Position numbers and translations under genes: made by a program. Source: HKCCE3408 sp039191215 (GTDB lineage: Bacteria > Pseudomonadota > Alphaproteobacteria > Rhodobacterales > Rhodobacteraceae). From it: a stretch of 64,000 nt of DNA. Below are positions 17,345-25,134 of this stretch, piece after piece. Positions within the stretch are counted from its first letter, which is position 1. Each line of letters starts with the position of its first letter. The stretch is taken from positions 1 to 64,000 of the forward strand of contig JBCCXT010000005.1 in assembly GCA_039191215.1 (NCBI GenBank), in the 5' to 3' direction. Below the pieces are notes generated by a model, which was not told the DNA's origin, did no database searches, and worked only from the letters and a program-made list of their open reading frames with translations.

Positions 17345-18705
17345 CGCCATCTATCGCTCGCCAATTTGCGCAATTCGCCTGTTCCGGGACCAGCATCCCG
17401 GACGAGGTCTTGGTTGCAACGGACAGGGCGATCTTTGACACGCTTGGCGCGATGATCGCGGGGGGCGCGCATCCGACATTGGCGGCGGTGTTGGCAGGGC
17501 AGCCGCAACACCCCGGTCGATCCACACTTGTGACGGGCGGTCGCTGCGACGCAGAGGCAGCCGCCGTCATCAACGGCATGGCCGCCCATGTCTTCGACAT
17601 CGATGATACGTCTTACACCGGGATCATGCACGGATCTGCCGTCATTCTACCTGTTGTATTGGCCCTGGCGGAGGAATTGGGCGCCCCGACAGGCACGCTG
17701 CAACGGGCCTTTGTTATGGGGTCAGAGGTCACTTACACCCTCGCAGAGCTTTGTACCCATGAGCACTATTTTCACGGCTGGTGGAGCACGGTCACAAGCG
17801 GGCTTATTGGCGCGACCGTCGCCGCCGGTCTGCTTCTCGATCTGGGCGAAGATCAAATGGTGTCGGCCATTGGGATGGCGGCGGCGGCCTCAGGCGGCGG
17901 CAAGGCGGTCTTCGGAACAGACGCAAAACCACTGCTCGTCGGGATCACCGCACGCCAGGCGATTGGATTTGCGCGCATGGCCCAGGCCCGGGTTAAAGGC
18001 CCGGAAGCCGCGTTTGAGGATGCACGCGGATACCTCAAGCTCCTCAACTGCGGCGTGGCGCGACCTGAGGTCTTGGCCGAGCTTGGCCAGCGTTGGCGTT
18101 TGGTCGATCCAGGTCTCTTTTTCAAAACCAATCCAGTGTGTTCCGCAGCCCATGCCGCCATTGATCAGATGCGGGCCCTGATCGCCCAACTCAATGCGCA
18201 GCCCGGCGAGATCGACCGCATTTGCGCCGACGTGCCGGAGCTTGTTTTCATCAGCCTCGTCTATCCCGACCCGCAATCCCCGCAAGAAGCACAGTTCAGC
18301 TTGCCCTTTGCCCTGGCCTGCGTTGCGCTTCATGGACGCGTGCGGTTCGAAGATCTGACGCAAGCCACACTGAACGATCCGCGACTGCGCGCCCTGATGG
18401 CCCGGGTGGAAGTGACAAGTGCATCGGATCTTTCCACCGAAGACATGCGCGCGCGCTACCCGGAAAGCGCGCGTTTGACCCTTCATCTGCGGGACGGCCG
18501 CACTGCCTCGGGGTTTTGCGGCATCGCCCGCGGGATGCCGGGCAATGCGCAAACTGATCTGGAACTTATTTCGAAATTCGATTCCGCCATTGCCTTTGCT
18601 GGCATGGCTGACTGCATCGACGCTAAGCCGGGCATGAACCCGGCCCATATCCTGGCCGAACTCATGACACCGGCCAAATTTCTCAACCAACGGAGGACCT
18701 CATGA
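17341..18705 (+). CDS. MmgE/PrpD family protein
   Basis: A 454-residue member of the 2-methylcitrate dehydratase/aconitate decarboxylase-like family, which includes dehydratases, decarboxylases and isomerases acting on carboxylic acids. Typical segments are DTLGAMIAGG near the N-terminus, HVFDIDDTSYTGIMHGSAVILPVVLALAEE (the family HxxDxDD region, residues about 83-112) and FKTNPVCSAAHAAID. The ATG at 17341 overlaps the soxG stop (ATGA), and its own stop overlaps the following binding-protein start (ATGA). Such tight packing implies a role in the same pathway, perhaps processing a carboxylated N-methyl compound before or after sarcosine. Reaction unknown. Confidence 0.85.
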   Translation: MTPSIARQFAQFACSGTSIPDEVLVATDRAIFDTLGAMIAGGAHPTLAAVLAGQPQHPGRSTLVTGGRCDAEAAAVINGMAAHVFDIDDTSYTGIMHGSAVILPVVLALAEELGAPTGTLQRAFVMGSEVTYTLAELCTHEHYFHGWWSTVTSGLIGATVAAGLLLDLGEDQMVSAIGMAAAASGGGKAVFGTDAKPLLVGITARQAIGFARMAQARVKGPEAAFEDARGYLKLLNCGVARPEVLAELGQRWRLVDPGLFFKTNPVCSAAHAAIDQMRALIAQLNAQPGEIDRICADVPELVFISLVYPDPQSPQEAQFSLPFALACVALHGRVRFEDLTQATLNDPRLRALMARVEVTSASDLSTEDMRARYPESARLTLHLRDGRTASGFCGIARGMPGNAQTDLELISKFDSAIAFAGMADCIDAKPGMNPAHILAELMTPAKFLNQRRTS

Positions 18706-19535
18706 AAAAATATCTCGCGCTTAGCACGGCGCTATCGATTGCGCTTGGCCCGATTGCGGCCATCGCGCAGGAGTGCACCAACGACACCTGGAACCACGTG
18801 ATGGAAACCGGCGTGCTCACTGTCGGCGTGAAGGCGGATTACATGCCCTGGGGCTTCCGCAACACTGATGGCGATATCATCGGCATGGAGCCGGATATGG
18901 CGCAGCTGGTGGCCGATGCCATGGGCGTTGATCTGGAATTGGTGGCCGTGGTTTCCTCGAACCGGATGCAGTTCCTAGAGCAGGGTCAGATCGATCTGAT
19001 GATCGCCACCATGACCGACCGGGCCGACCGGCGCGAGATTGTGGGAATTGTGGGCCCGAACTACTACACTTCCGGCACCAATGTGCTGGCGCCCGAAGCG
19101 CTGGATTTCACCGCATGGGAAGACCTGCGCGGCCAGCCGGTTTGTGCCGTCCAGGGTGCCTTCTACAACCAGATCGTCGAAGAGCGTTATGGCGTTGAGA
19201 TCGTGGCCTTTGCGGGCACGGCTGAGGGGCGCCAGGCGCTGCGCGACCGCCGTTGCGTGGCCTGGGTTTATGATGACAGCTCCATCGGCTCGACGCTTGC
19301 CACGGGTGAGTGGGAAGGCTTTGAGATGCCGCTGCCGTCAGAAGATGACAGCCCCTGGGGCCTGGCCGTGCCGCTGGCTGAAGAGGACTGCGTCTTTGGC
19401 CGCTTCATGTCGGGCATGCAATATGCCTGGCACCAAGATGGCACACTCATGGCGCTTGAGGAGGAATGGGGTATCCAGCCCACCTCCTATCTGGCCACCA
19501 TGAACGAGCGTATGGCCGACCATCTGAGCGAATAG
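18702..19535 (+). CDS. Polar amino-acid-type ABC transporter substrate-binding protein
   Basis: Family-3 periplasmic binding protein, 277 residues. The signal peptide is about residues 1-22 (ending IAAIAQ). The mature protein has VGVKADYMPWGFRNTDGDIIGMEPDMAQLVADAMG and MATMTDRADRREI-like ligand-pocket stretches typical of the polar amino-acid class. It is coupled by ATGA to the MmgE/PrpD gene and followed by two permeases and an ATPase, forming one importer. The sarcosine oxidase context suggests an N-methylated amino acid or betaine-like substrate; this is inference. Confidence 0.9.
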   Translation: MKKYLALSTALSIALGPIAAIAQECTNDTWNHVMETGVLTVGVKADYMPWGFRNTDGDIIGMEPDMAQLVADAMGVDLELVAVVSSNRMQFLEQGQIDLMIATMTDRADRREIVGIVGPNYYTSGTNVLAPEALDFTAWEDLRGQPVCAVQGAFYNQIVEERYGVEIVAFAGTAEGRQALRDRRCVAWVYDDSSIGSTLATGEWEGFEMPLPSEDDSPWGLAVPLAEEDCVFGRFMSGMQYAWHQDGTLMALEEEWGIQPTSYLATMNERMADHLSE

Positions 19536-19564
19536 GCCAAGAACGCAGGTGGGGGTGCTCGGCC

Positions 19565-20320
19565 ATGAATGGCTTTGAAGAATTCTTTGTCCAACTGGCC
19601 GAGGACTACCCTCGCTGGAACTTCATTTGGCTTTACGATGAACGGCAGGCCGGGCGTATCTTGTCCGGCCTTTGGATGACCATAAAGCTGTCGATCGCCT
19701 GTGTGATCCTTTCGGTCATCATCGGGATCGTTGGCGCCTGGATGCAGGGCGCTAAGAACGCCATCGTCCGCAACATCGTGCAGGGCTACATTCAGTTCTT
19801 CCGCAACACGCCGCCCCTGGTGCAGCTGTTGTTTTTCTACTTTGCGCTTGGCCAGTTCACGCCCGTGGTCACAGGACCAGACGGCTGGACACAAATCCCG
19901 ATCATCTCGAACGTGGGCTGGGCGATCATCTCGCTGTCGTTCTTTGCCGGCGCTTTCAACGTGGAGATCTTTCGCGCGGGCATCGAAGCGGTGCCATTTT
20001 CGACCCGTGAAGCATCTGAATCGCTTGGCATGACGCGGACCCAGACCTTTACCAACGTGGTCTTCCCGCTGGCACTCAGGGTCTCGATCCCCGCGCTTAG
20101 CAACAATCTGATCAACCTGGTCAAAACCACCACCCAAGCCTTTGCCATCGCCGTGCCGGAGCTGCTTTATGAAAGCGTCTCAGTCTGGAACGATTGGCCC
20201 TCGGCGCAGAACCCCACGATGTTGCTTCTCTTTGTGGTCTATATCGGCCTGGTCGGCATCCTGGCCTTTGGCATGACCACATGGGAACGCAAAATGAGGA
20301 TCCCCGGCTATGGTCAGTAA
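19565..20320 (+). CDS. Amino-acid ABC transporter permease (first of two)
   Basis: HisM/GlnP-type inner-membrane permease of 251 residues. It has several hydrophobic helices, the family signature IQFFRNTPPLVQLLFFYFAL near residue 75, and the EAA-loop-like stretch EASESLGMTRTQTF, which docks the ATPase. The ATG at 19565 lies 29 bases after the binding-protein stop, preceded by a G-rich sequence; an upstream extension inside the binding-protein gene was rejected. It overlaps the next permease by 11 bases. It pairs with that protein to make a heterodimeric channel. Confidence 0.9.
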   Translation: MNGFEEFFVQLAEDYPRWNFIWLYDERQAGRILSGLWMTIKLSIACVILSVIIGIVGAWMQGAKNAIVRNIVQGYIQFFRNTPPLVQLLFFYFALGQFTPVVTGPDGWTQIPIISNVGWAIISLSFFAGAFNVEIFRAGIEAVPFSTREASESLGMTRTQTFTNVVFPLALRVSIPALSNNLINLVKTTTQAFAIAVPELLYESVSVWNDWPSAQNPTMLLLFVVYIGLVGILAFGMTTWERKMRIPGYGQ

Positions 20321-21197
20321 ACCGATCCCGGGGCTAACCCGCGCGCCGACAACCGACCTGCCGGTCATGCTTCCGTTCAACCCGCGTGCAGGTGCCCATG
20401 ACCCGCTCTTTGTGTCGCGTTGGTTGGCGGGCATCCCGCCGCACTACATAGCAGCGCTTTTGATCATTTGGCCGGTCGCAGGATTTGCCCAAGGTGTCAA
20501 CTACACCATCGGTGACGCGTTTGAGGCGCTTTGGCGTTGGATCCCGTTCCTGACCTTCCAGGGCTTTCTTTTCAACATCTTGATCTCGCTCTTTGCGATG
20601 CTTATCGGCACGGCTGCCGGCGCGGGCCTGGGTCTCGCTCAGATCTCGCAAAGCCGGTTTGTGCGGGCGCTGGCGTGGTTTGTCACGCAGCTCTTCCGCA
20701 ACTCACCCTGGCTGGTCTTGCTTTTCATCGTGCTGTTGGCCTTCCCGTTCCAAATCACGATCTTTGGCATCACGATCCCCATACCCGGCTGGGTAAAAGC
20801 CGTCATCGGTCTGAGCTTGCCGATCATGGCCAACATCTCTGAAATTGTGCGCGGCGCCGTGCAATCGGTTCCGTCCGCGCAATGGGAGGCGGCGGAGTCG
20901 CTCTCGTTCACCCGCACGCAGACGCTTTGGCAGATCATCCTGCCGCAATGCTTCAAACGCATGATCCCGCCTTGGATGAACTGGTATGCCATCCTCACGA
21001 TGGCCACCCCGCTCTGCTCGCTTTTGGGCGTGGGCGAAAACATCAATTTCACCCGTCAGGCGATGGAAGCCGAAGGCAACCGGCCCGAGCTTCTGGTGCC
21101 CTTCTTCGGCTACTCGCTCGTGCTCTTCTTCGCCTATTGCTACCCCATCGCCCGTTTCACCATCGCGCTGGAAAAGCGCTTTGCGCTTAAACTCTGA
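20310..21197 (+). CDS. Amino-acid ABC transporter permease (second of two)
   Basis: A 295-residue HisQ/GlnP-type permease. A cytoplasmic N-terminal tail of about 45 residues precedes a first helix and the transport domain. It has the signature FVTQLFRNSPWLVLLFIVLL and the EAA-type loop EAAESLSFTRTQTLWQIILP. The start overlaps the preceding permease by 11 bases and the ATPase follows 11 bases after the stop, so the four transporter genes are one transcription unit. Its partner and ATPase are encoded immediately beside it. Confidence 0.9.
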   Translation: MVSKPIPGLTRAPTTDLPVMLPFNPRAGAHDPLFVSRWLAGIPPHYIAALLIIWPVAGFAQGVNYTIGDAFEALWRWIPFLTFQGFLFNILISLFAMLIGTAAGAGLGLAQISQSRFVRALAWFVTQLFRNSPWLVLLFIVLLAFPFQITIFGITIPIPGWVKAVIGLSLPIMANISEIVRGAVQSVPSAQWEAAESLSFTRTQTLWQIILPQCFKRMIPPWMNWYAILTMATPLCSLLGVGENINFTRQAMEAEGNRPELLVPFFGYSLVLFFAYCYPIARFTIALEKRFALKL

Positions 21198-21208
21198 GAG
21201 GCCCTACA

Positions 21209-21958
21209 ATGTCGACCTGGACCCCGGATCAGCCGATCGTATCGATCAAGGATGTGAGAAAATCATTTGGCGCCCTGGAAGTGCTCAAGGGCGTCAGCAT
21301 GGACATCATGAAAGGCGAGGTGATTTGCATCATCGGTCCGTCGGGATCGGGCAAGTCGACCCTCATCCGCTGCGTCAATGCGCTCAACGATATCCAGGGC
21401 GGGTCGATCACGGTCGAAGGCCAGGAAGTTCACGACGAAAAGCTCGACAAGCTGGAGCTGCGCAAAAAGGTTGGTATGGTCTTCCAGCAATACAACCTGT
21501 TTCCGCATAAAACCGCGCTGGAAAACGTGATGATGGCGCCGATTAAGGTGCTGCGGCAAGGCAGGTCGGATGTCGAACAGCGCGCCCGGGCTTTGCTCAA
21601 GAAAGTGCGGCTAGAAGGTAAAGAAGGCAGCTATCCGGGGGAGCTTTCAGGCGGTCAACAACAGCGCGTCGCGATTGCCCGTTCGCTGGCCATGAACCCC
21701 GATGTGATGCTCTTTGACGAGGTCACCGCGGCACTGGACCCTGAAACCGTCAAGGAAGTGCTGGTCACAATCAAAGATTTGGCCGCAGACGGCATGACCT
21801 GCATCCTGGTGACCCATGAAATGGGCTTTGCCCGTGAGGTGGCCGACCACATTTATTTCACCGACAGGGGCATCATCGTGGAACATGGCCCGCCCGATAC
21901 CTTCTTCGACAACGCCTCCGACCCCCGAACCAAAGAATTCCTCAGCCAGATCCTGTAG
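21209..21958 (+). CDS. Amino-acid ABC transporter ATP-binding protein
   Basis: A 249-residue ATPase that drives the importer. Walker A is GPSGSGKST (residues about 45-53), the Q-loop is VFQQYNLFPH, the signature is LSGGQQQRVAIARSLA, Walker B/D-loop is LFDEVTAALDPE, and the switch histidine is in VTHEMGFA. All key motifs are intact and the length is standard, so the protein looks complete. Its stop (21956-21958) is only two bases before the left end of an IS21-family element, so any gene that once followed in the operon has been cut off. Confidence 0.93.
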   Translation: MSTWTPDQPIVSIKDVRKSFGALEVLKGVSMDIMKGEVICIIGPSGSGKSTLIRCVNALNDIQGGSITVEGQEVHDEKLDKLELRKKVGMVFQQYNLFPHKTALENVMMAPIKVLRQGRSDVEQRARALLKKVRLEGKEGSYPGELSGGQQQRVAIARSLAMNPDVMLFDEVTAALDPETVKEVLVTIKDLAADGMTCILVTHEMGFAREVADHIYFTDRGIIVEHGPPDTFFDNASDPRTKEFLSQIL

Positions 21959-22074
21959 ACTGTTAACAGGGATGCAAAATTGACCCCTGTATTGGGGTGA
22001 TCGGCATCCAAAAGTGACCCCCCTGATATTTCGTTTCAGAAGCTCTCTCAAAGGAATGAGGGAGCGGTCGGGGG

Positions 22075-23196
22075 ATGTTGATTATGGTGACGATCGCGAA
22101 GATCAGGAGGGTGCATTTTGTTGATGGGAAGTCGATCAAATGGATCAGTCGGGAGCTTCGTCTTTCGAAGAACACTGTGCGCAAGGCGATCCGCTCGGAT
22201 GCGACCGAGTTCACCCATGATCGCAAGACACAGCCTCGACCGAAGATTGAACCGTGGCGTTCGCATTCGGATGCGATGTTGGCTGAGAACGCCAAGCGCC
22301 CAATGCGGGAACGGCTGACTGCTGTCCGGATTTACGAGGCTCTTCGGAAGATAAGCTATAACGGCGGTTACGATGCCGTCCGGCGATACGCCTTTCAGTG
22401 GAAGAGAACATCCAAGATCGCCGCAGCTGGGGCCTTATGTTCCACTCAGCTTCGATCTAGGCGAGGTTTACCAATTTGACTGGAGCCATGAGACCGTATT
22501 GATCGACGGTGTGACCACGGCGATCAAAGTCGACCATGCACGCCTGAGCTACAGTCGGAAGCCCTTTGTCCGGGCTTGTCCGCGTGAGCCCCAGGAGATG
22601 GTGTTTGATGCGCACGATAAGGCATTCGCCTTCTTCGGTGGGCCTGTGCACGCGGTATCTACGACAACTTGAAGACGGCGGTGGATACGATCTTCGTCGG
22701 CCAGGATTGCGCCTACAATCGTCGGTTCCAGCAGATGTGCGGGCATCATCTGGTCCAGCCGCCGTCCATTGGGCTTGAACCAATGGCGCCTCAATGAACG
22801 GCCCGGCACACCGGCGTCGGGTTGGGAGAAGGGACAAATGGAGAACCAAGTTGGCGTCATTCGCCGTCGGTCTTTATCCCGCGCCTGAAGTCCAAATCCT
22901 CAGCCGAGTTGAACGCTTGGCTGGAAGCTCAATGCGTCGCGCACGCGCACGCGCAGGCAAACCGGCATCCAAACATGCCTGGCAAGAGCGTCTGGGACGT
23001 ATTCGAAGCAGAGCGAGAGAGCCTGATCCCGTACGTCAGTTCGTTCGATGGCTTCCACGCCTTTCCTGCCCCGGTGTCGAAGAGCTGTCTGATCCGCCTT
23101 AATCGGAACCGGTACTCCGTGGACGCCCGCGCTGTCGGCCGCCCCGTCGAGATCCGCGCATACGCCGATCGATTGGAGAGCTGCCAGGACGGCCAG
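22075..23196 (+). pseudogene. istA: IstA transposase relic (IS21 family)
   Basis: The N-terminal helix-turn-helix is visible in VDGKSIKWISRELRLSKN. After a frameshift near 22420 the DDE core continues with FDLGEVYQFDWSHE (first aspartate). After another near 22645 it reads RGIYDNLKTAVDTIFVG. The C-terminal half appears in yet another frame (LNAWLEAQC, ERESLIPYVSSFDGFHAF, NRYSVDARAVGRPVEIRAYADR). At least three or four frame changes are needed, so no functional transposase is made. The last recognisable IstA residues are near 23196, where the frame runs straight into IstB sequence. Confidence 0.8.
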
Positions 23197-23672
23197 ATCA
23201 GTGAGAAGCAGGCGAGGTCGATCAAGTATCAGATGACCATCGCCAAGCTGCCGCTGGCCAAAGAGCTGGAGGAGTTCGACTTCGAGGCGGGCGACGTGAA
23301 TGAGACGCTGATCCGTGAACTGGCGAAGGGCGACTTCCTCGACCTGCAACGCAATCTGGCGCTAATTGGCGATGAGACATAGTCGCGCCATTGGTCCGAG
23401 CGACAATGGCGAATGGAACAGACAAAACCCATCTCGCCGAAAGCATCGCCCGCGCCTGTATCCGGCAAGGGCGCAGAGGCGCGAGCGGAACGGCAAGGAC
23501 GAACCGCGAACTGATCCCACGACTCGACTTCCTGATCCTAGGCGAGCTCGGATATCTTCCATTCTCCCAAACCGGCGGACAATTGCTCTTGCACCTGATC
23601 AACAAGCTCCACGAACGAAGCTCGATCATCGTCACGACCAATCTCGCCTTCGGTAAATGGCCAAGTTGCTGA
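23197..23672 (+). pseudogene. istB: IstB ATPase helper relic fused to IstA
   Basis: Starting at 23197 the frame of IstA continues without a stop into sequence that belongs inside IstB (KQARSIKYQMTIAKLPLAK, NETLIRELAKGDFLDLQRN), so a deletion removed the end of istA and the start of istB. The following Walker A region is damaged (NGTDKTHLAESIARA instead of GTGKTHLA) and in another frame. A later part, FLILGELGYLPFSQTGG, has Gly where the Walker B aspartate belongs. The end TTNLAFGKWPS is typical of IstB. Non-functional. Confidence 0.8.
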
Positions 23673-23673
23673 G

Positions 23674-24600
23674 CGCTAGACCAGGGCAGGTCCTACGAAA
23701 TCATCATCGCCGCCACGGGCCAACTCGAGCGCGAACAAAACGGGCGCCAGGTGGGACAAAAGATGAAGGCGCGTATGGAATCCGGCTATTGGATCCACAA
23801 TCCACCCATCGGCTACAGATACGAGAAAGTCCGAGGGCGCGGGCGAATGCTGTTCGCCAATCCGCCTTTCGACGACATCGTCCGGGAGGCCTTTGAGGGC
23901 TATGCTAACTGCCGCTTCGGAAGCCAGGCCGAGGCGAAGCGGTTCTTCGAGAGCTTCTCCGACTTCCCCCGGAACACGCGCGGTGGGATTGTCCAGCGAC
24001 GCGTGACCGACATCCTGACACAGCCGGTTTATACCGGTCACTTCCGCTCCGAGACTTACGGCATCCGCTGGCTGAAAGCGCAGCATGAGCCGCTGCTCTC
24101 TCTGGAGACGTTCGGTGCGGTCCAGAAGCGACGCTCGAGCACCGCCCGTGCGCCGAGGAGGAAGAACATCGGACGCCTTTGCGCTCCGCGTAATCGTCAC
24201 CGGCGGCGGCTGCAATGTGCCGCTGCGGTCTTCGATCAGCAAAGGGAACGCGGGGCATTACTACTACTACCTTTGCCAGACCAAAACCTGTGAGCATTAC
24301 GGCAAGTCCATCAAACGCGATCAGATCGAGGGCGAGGTGGGCGAGTTGATCCGCGAGCTACAGCCCTCACGAGGCCTCATCGCCCTGGCCGCGTCGATGT
24401 TTAAGGTCGCTTGGGATGCGCTCTCTGAACAGGCCGAGAGCATTCGACCCGTCGCCGCCAAACAGGTAAGAAGCGTCGAGAAAGAAATCGCCACGCTTCA
24501 AGATCGGATCGTGGGCGCAACCAACACCCAGGTCATCGCAGCCTATGAGGATGAGCTCGCCGATCTGGAGCGCGGCAAATCGCAGAGCGCTTTGGCATAA
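23674..24600 (+). pseudogene. Large serine recombinase relic, catalytic domain lost
   Basis: Begins abruptly after the IS21 relic with GQLEREQNGRQVGQKMKARM, which corresponds to the end of the catalytic domain and long helix of a serine recombinase. The recombinase domain follows (NPPIGYRYEKV, DFPRNTRGGIVQRRVTDIL, PVYTGHFRSE). After a frameshift near 24160 come a zinc-ribbon remnant (CQTKTCEHYGKSIKRDQIEGEVGEL, cysteines visible) and a coiled segment (LQDRIVGATNTQVIAAYEDEL). The nucleophilic serine region is missing, so it is inactive. It lies 190 bp from a tRNA-Leu gene and is probably the remains of an island integrase. Confidence 0.8.
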
Positions 24601-24790
24601 CTGACGCCATGGTCTCCAACATCAAATTAGGAAAAAACTGGGGCTATGTGTTGCGCAATCTAGCGGAGAACAGAATGGAAACAGAACATGAAATGTGAAA
24701 ACCGTAGTGAAAACCTCAACCAGAGCCATGCGATTTGGCGTCGCTCAGCGCGCAGCAATACACGCGCTAAGCCCCTGGAAAATAGAATTA

Positions 24791-24875
24791 TGGTGCGGGT
24801 GGAGGGACTTGAACCCCCACGCCTTGCGGCGCCAGAACCTAAATCTGGTGCGTCTACCAATTCCGCCACACCCGC
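24791..24875 (-). tRNA. tRNA-Leu (anticodon UAG)
   Basis: The minus strand folds as a class II tRNA. The acceptor stem is GCGGGTG paired with CACCCGC, discriminator A, and the CCA end is encoded at 24791-24793. The anticodon stem CCAGA/TCTGG encloses the loop TTTAGGT, giving anticodon TAG (reads CUA). A variable arm and the T-arm with GGTTCAAGTCC are present. The 3' end points left, toward the mobile-element region, the usual geometry of an island integrated at a tRNA 3' end. Confidence 0.95.
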
Positions 24876-24895
24876 GTGGCGAGCGACTTACACGA

Positions 24896-25042
24896 CTAGA
24901 TCAGTTCCGCCAAGGCCGAGATGACCCAAACCCAAGCCGCCAGGCCGACGGGGGCGGAGAGGAACAAAAAGGCAGCGGCACGCGCGCCCATCTCGTCGTT
25001 CGTTGGCGGATCGAACGCCCAGATATTTCGTCCTGTGTTCAT
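24896..25042 (-). CDS. Small single-helix membrane protein, unknown function
   Basis: A 48-residue frame starting ATG at 25042 (MNTGRNIWAFDPPTNDEMG). About 15 polar residues precede a long hydrophobic stretch (AAAFLFLSAPVGLAAWVWVISAL) that would span the membrane once. It lies between tRNA-Leu and the NAD(P)HX repair gene, on the same strand as both. Composition and codon use look like a real short membrane protein, but no family is recognised and no clear ribosome-binding site is visible; a longer frame begins at 25141 but would overlap the repair gene's end. Confidence 0.5.
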   Translation of the reverse strand: MNTGRNIWAFDPPTNDEMGARAAAFLFLSAPVGLAAWVWVISALAELI

Positions 25043-25134
25043 GACAAAAGTTCTAGCACGCAAAACTTGGCGAAAAATGGGCAGCGCGCCGCAATTATCT
25101 TCTTTTGTCGTTTCCCGCCAGGAAACTGGCAAAT

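Larger units (their letters stand above)
21961..23672 (+). mobile_element. Degraded IS21-family insertion sequence (left end present, right end lost)
   Basis: The left end is recognisable: a TGTTAACAGG terminus followed by two repeats typical of IS21-type ends, GATGCAAAATTGACCCC (21971-21987) and CATCCAAAAGTGACCCCC (22005-22022). Remnants of IstA and IstB follow on the same strand. I find no matching inverted right end before the recombinase fragment begins at about 23674, so the right side is deleted. The internal frames contain several frameshifts, stops and a deletion joining istA to istB. The element is therefore immobile unless served in trans. Confidence 0.8.

Noticed and set aside
24660..24869. 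Short minus-strand frame beginning MAELVDAPDLG
   Set aside because: It is the translation of the tRNA-Leu gene itself, a common false gene.
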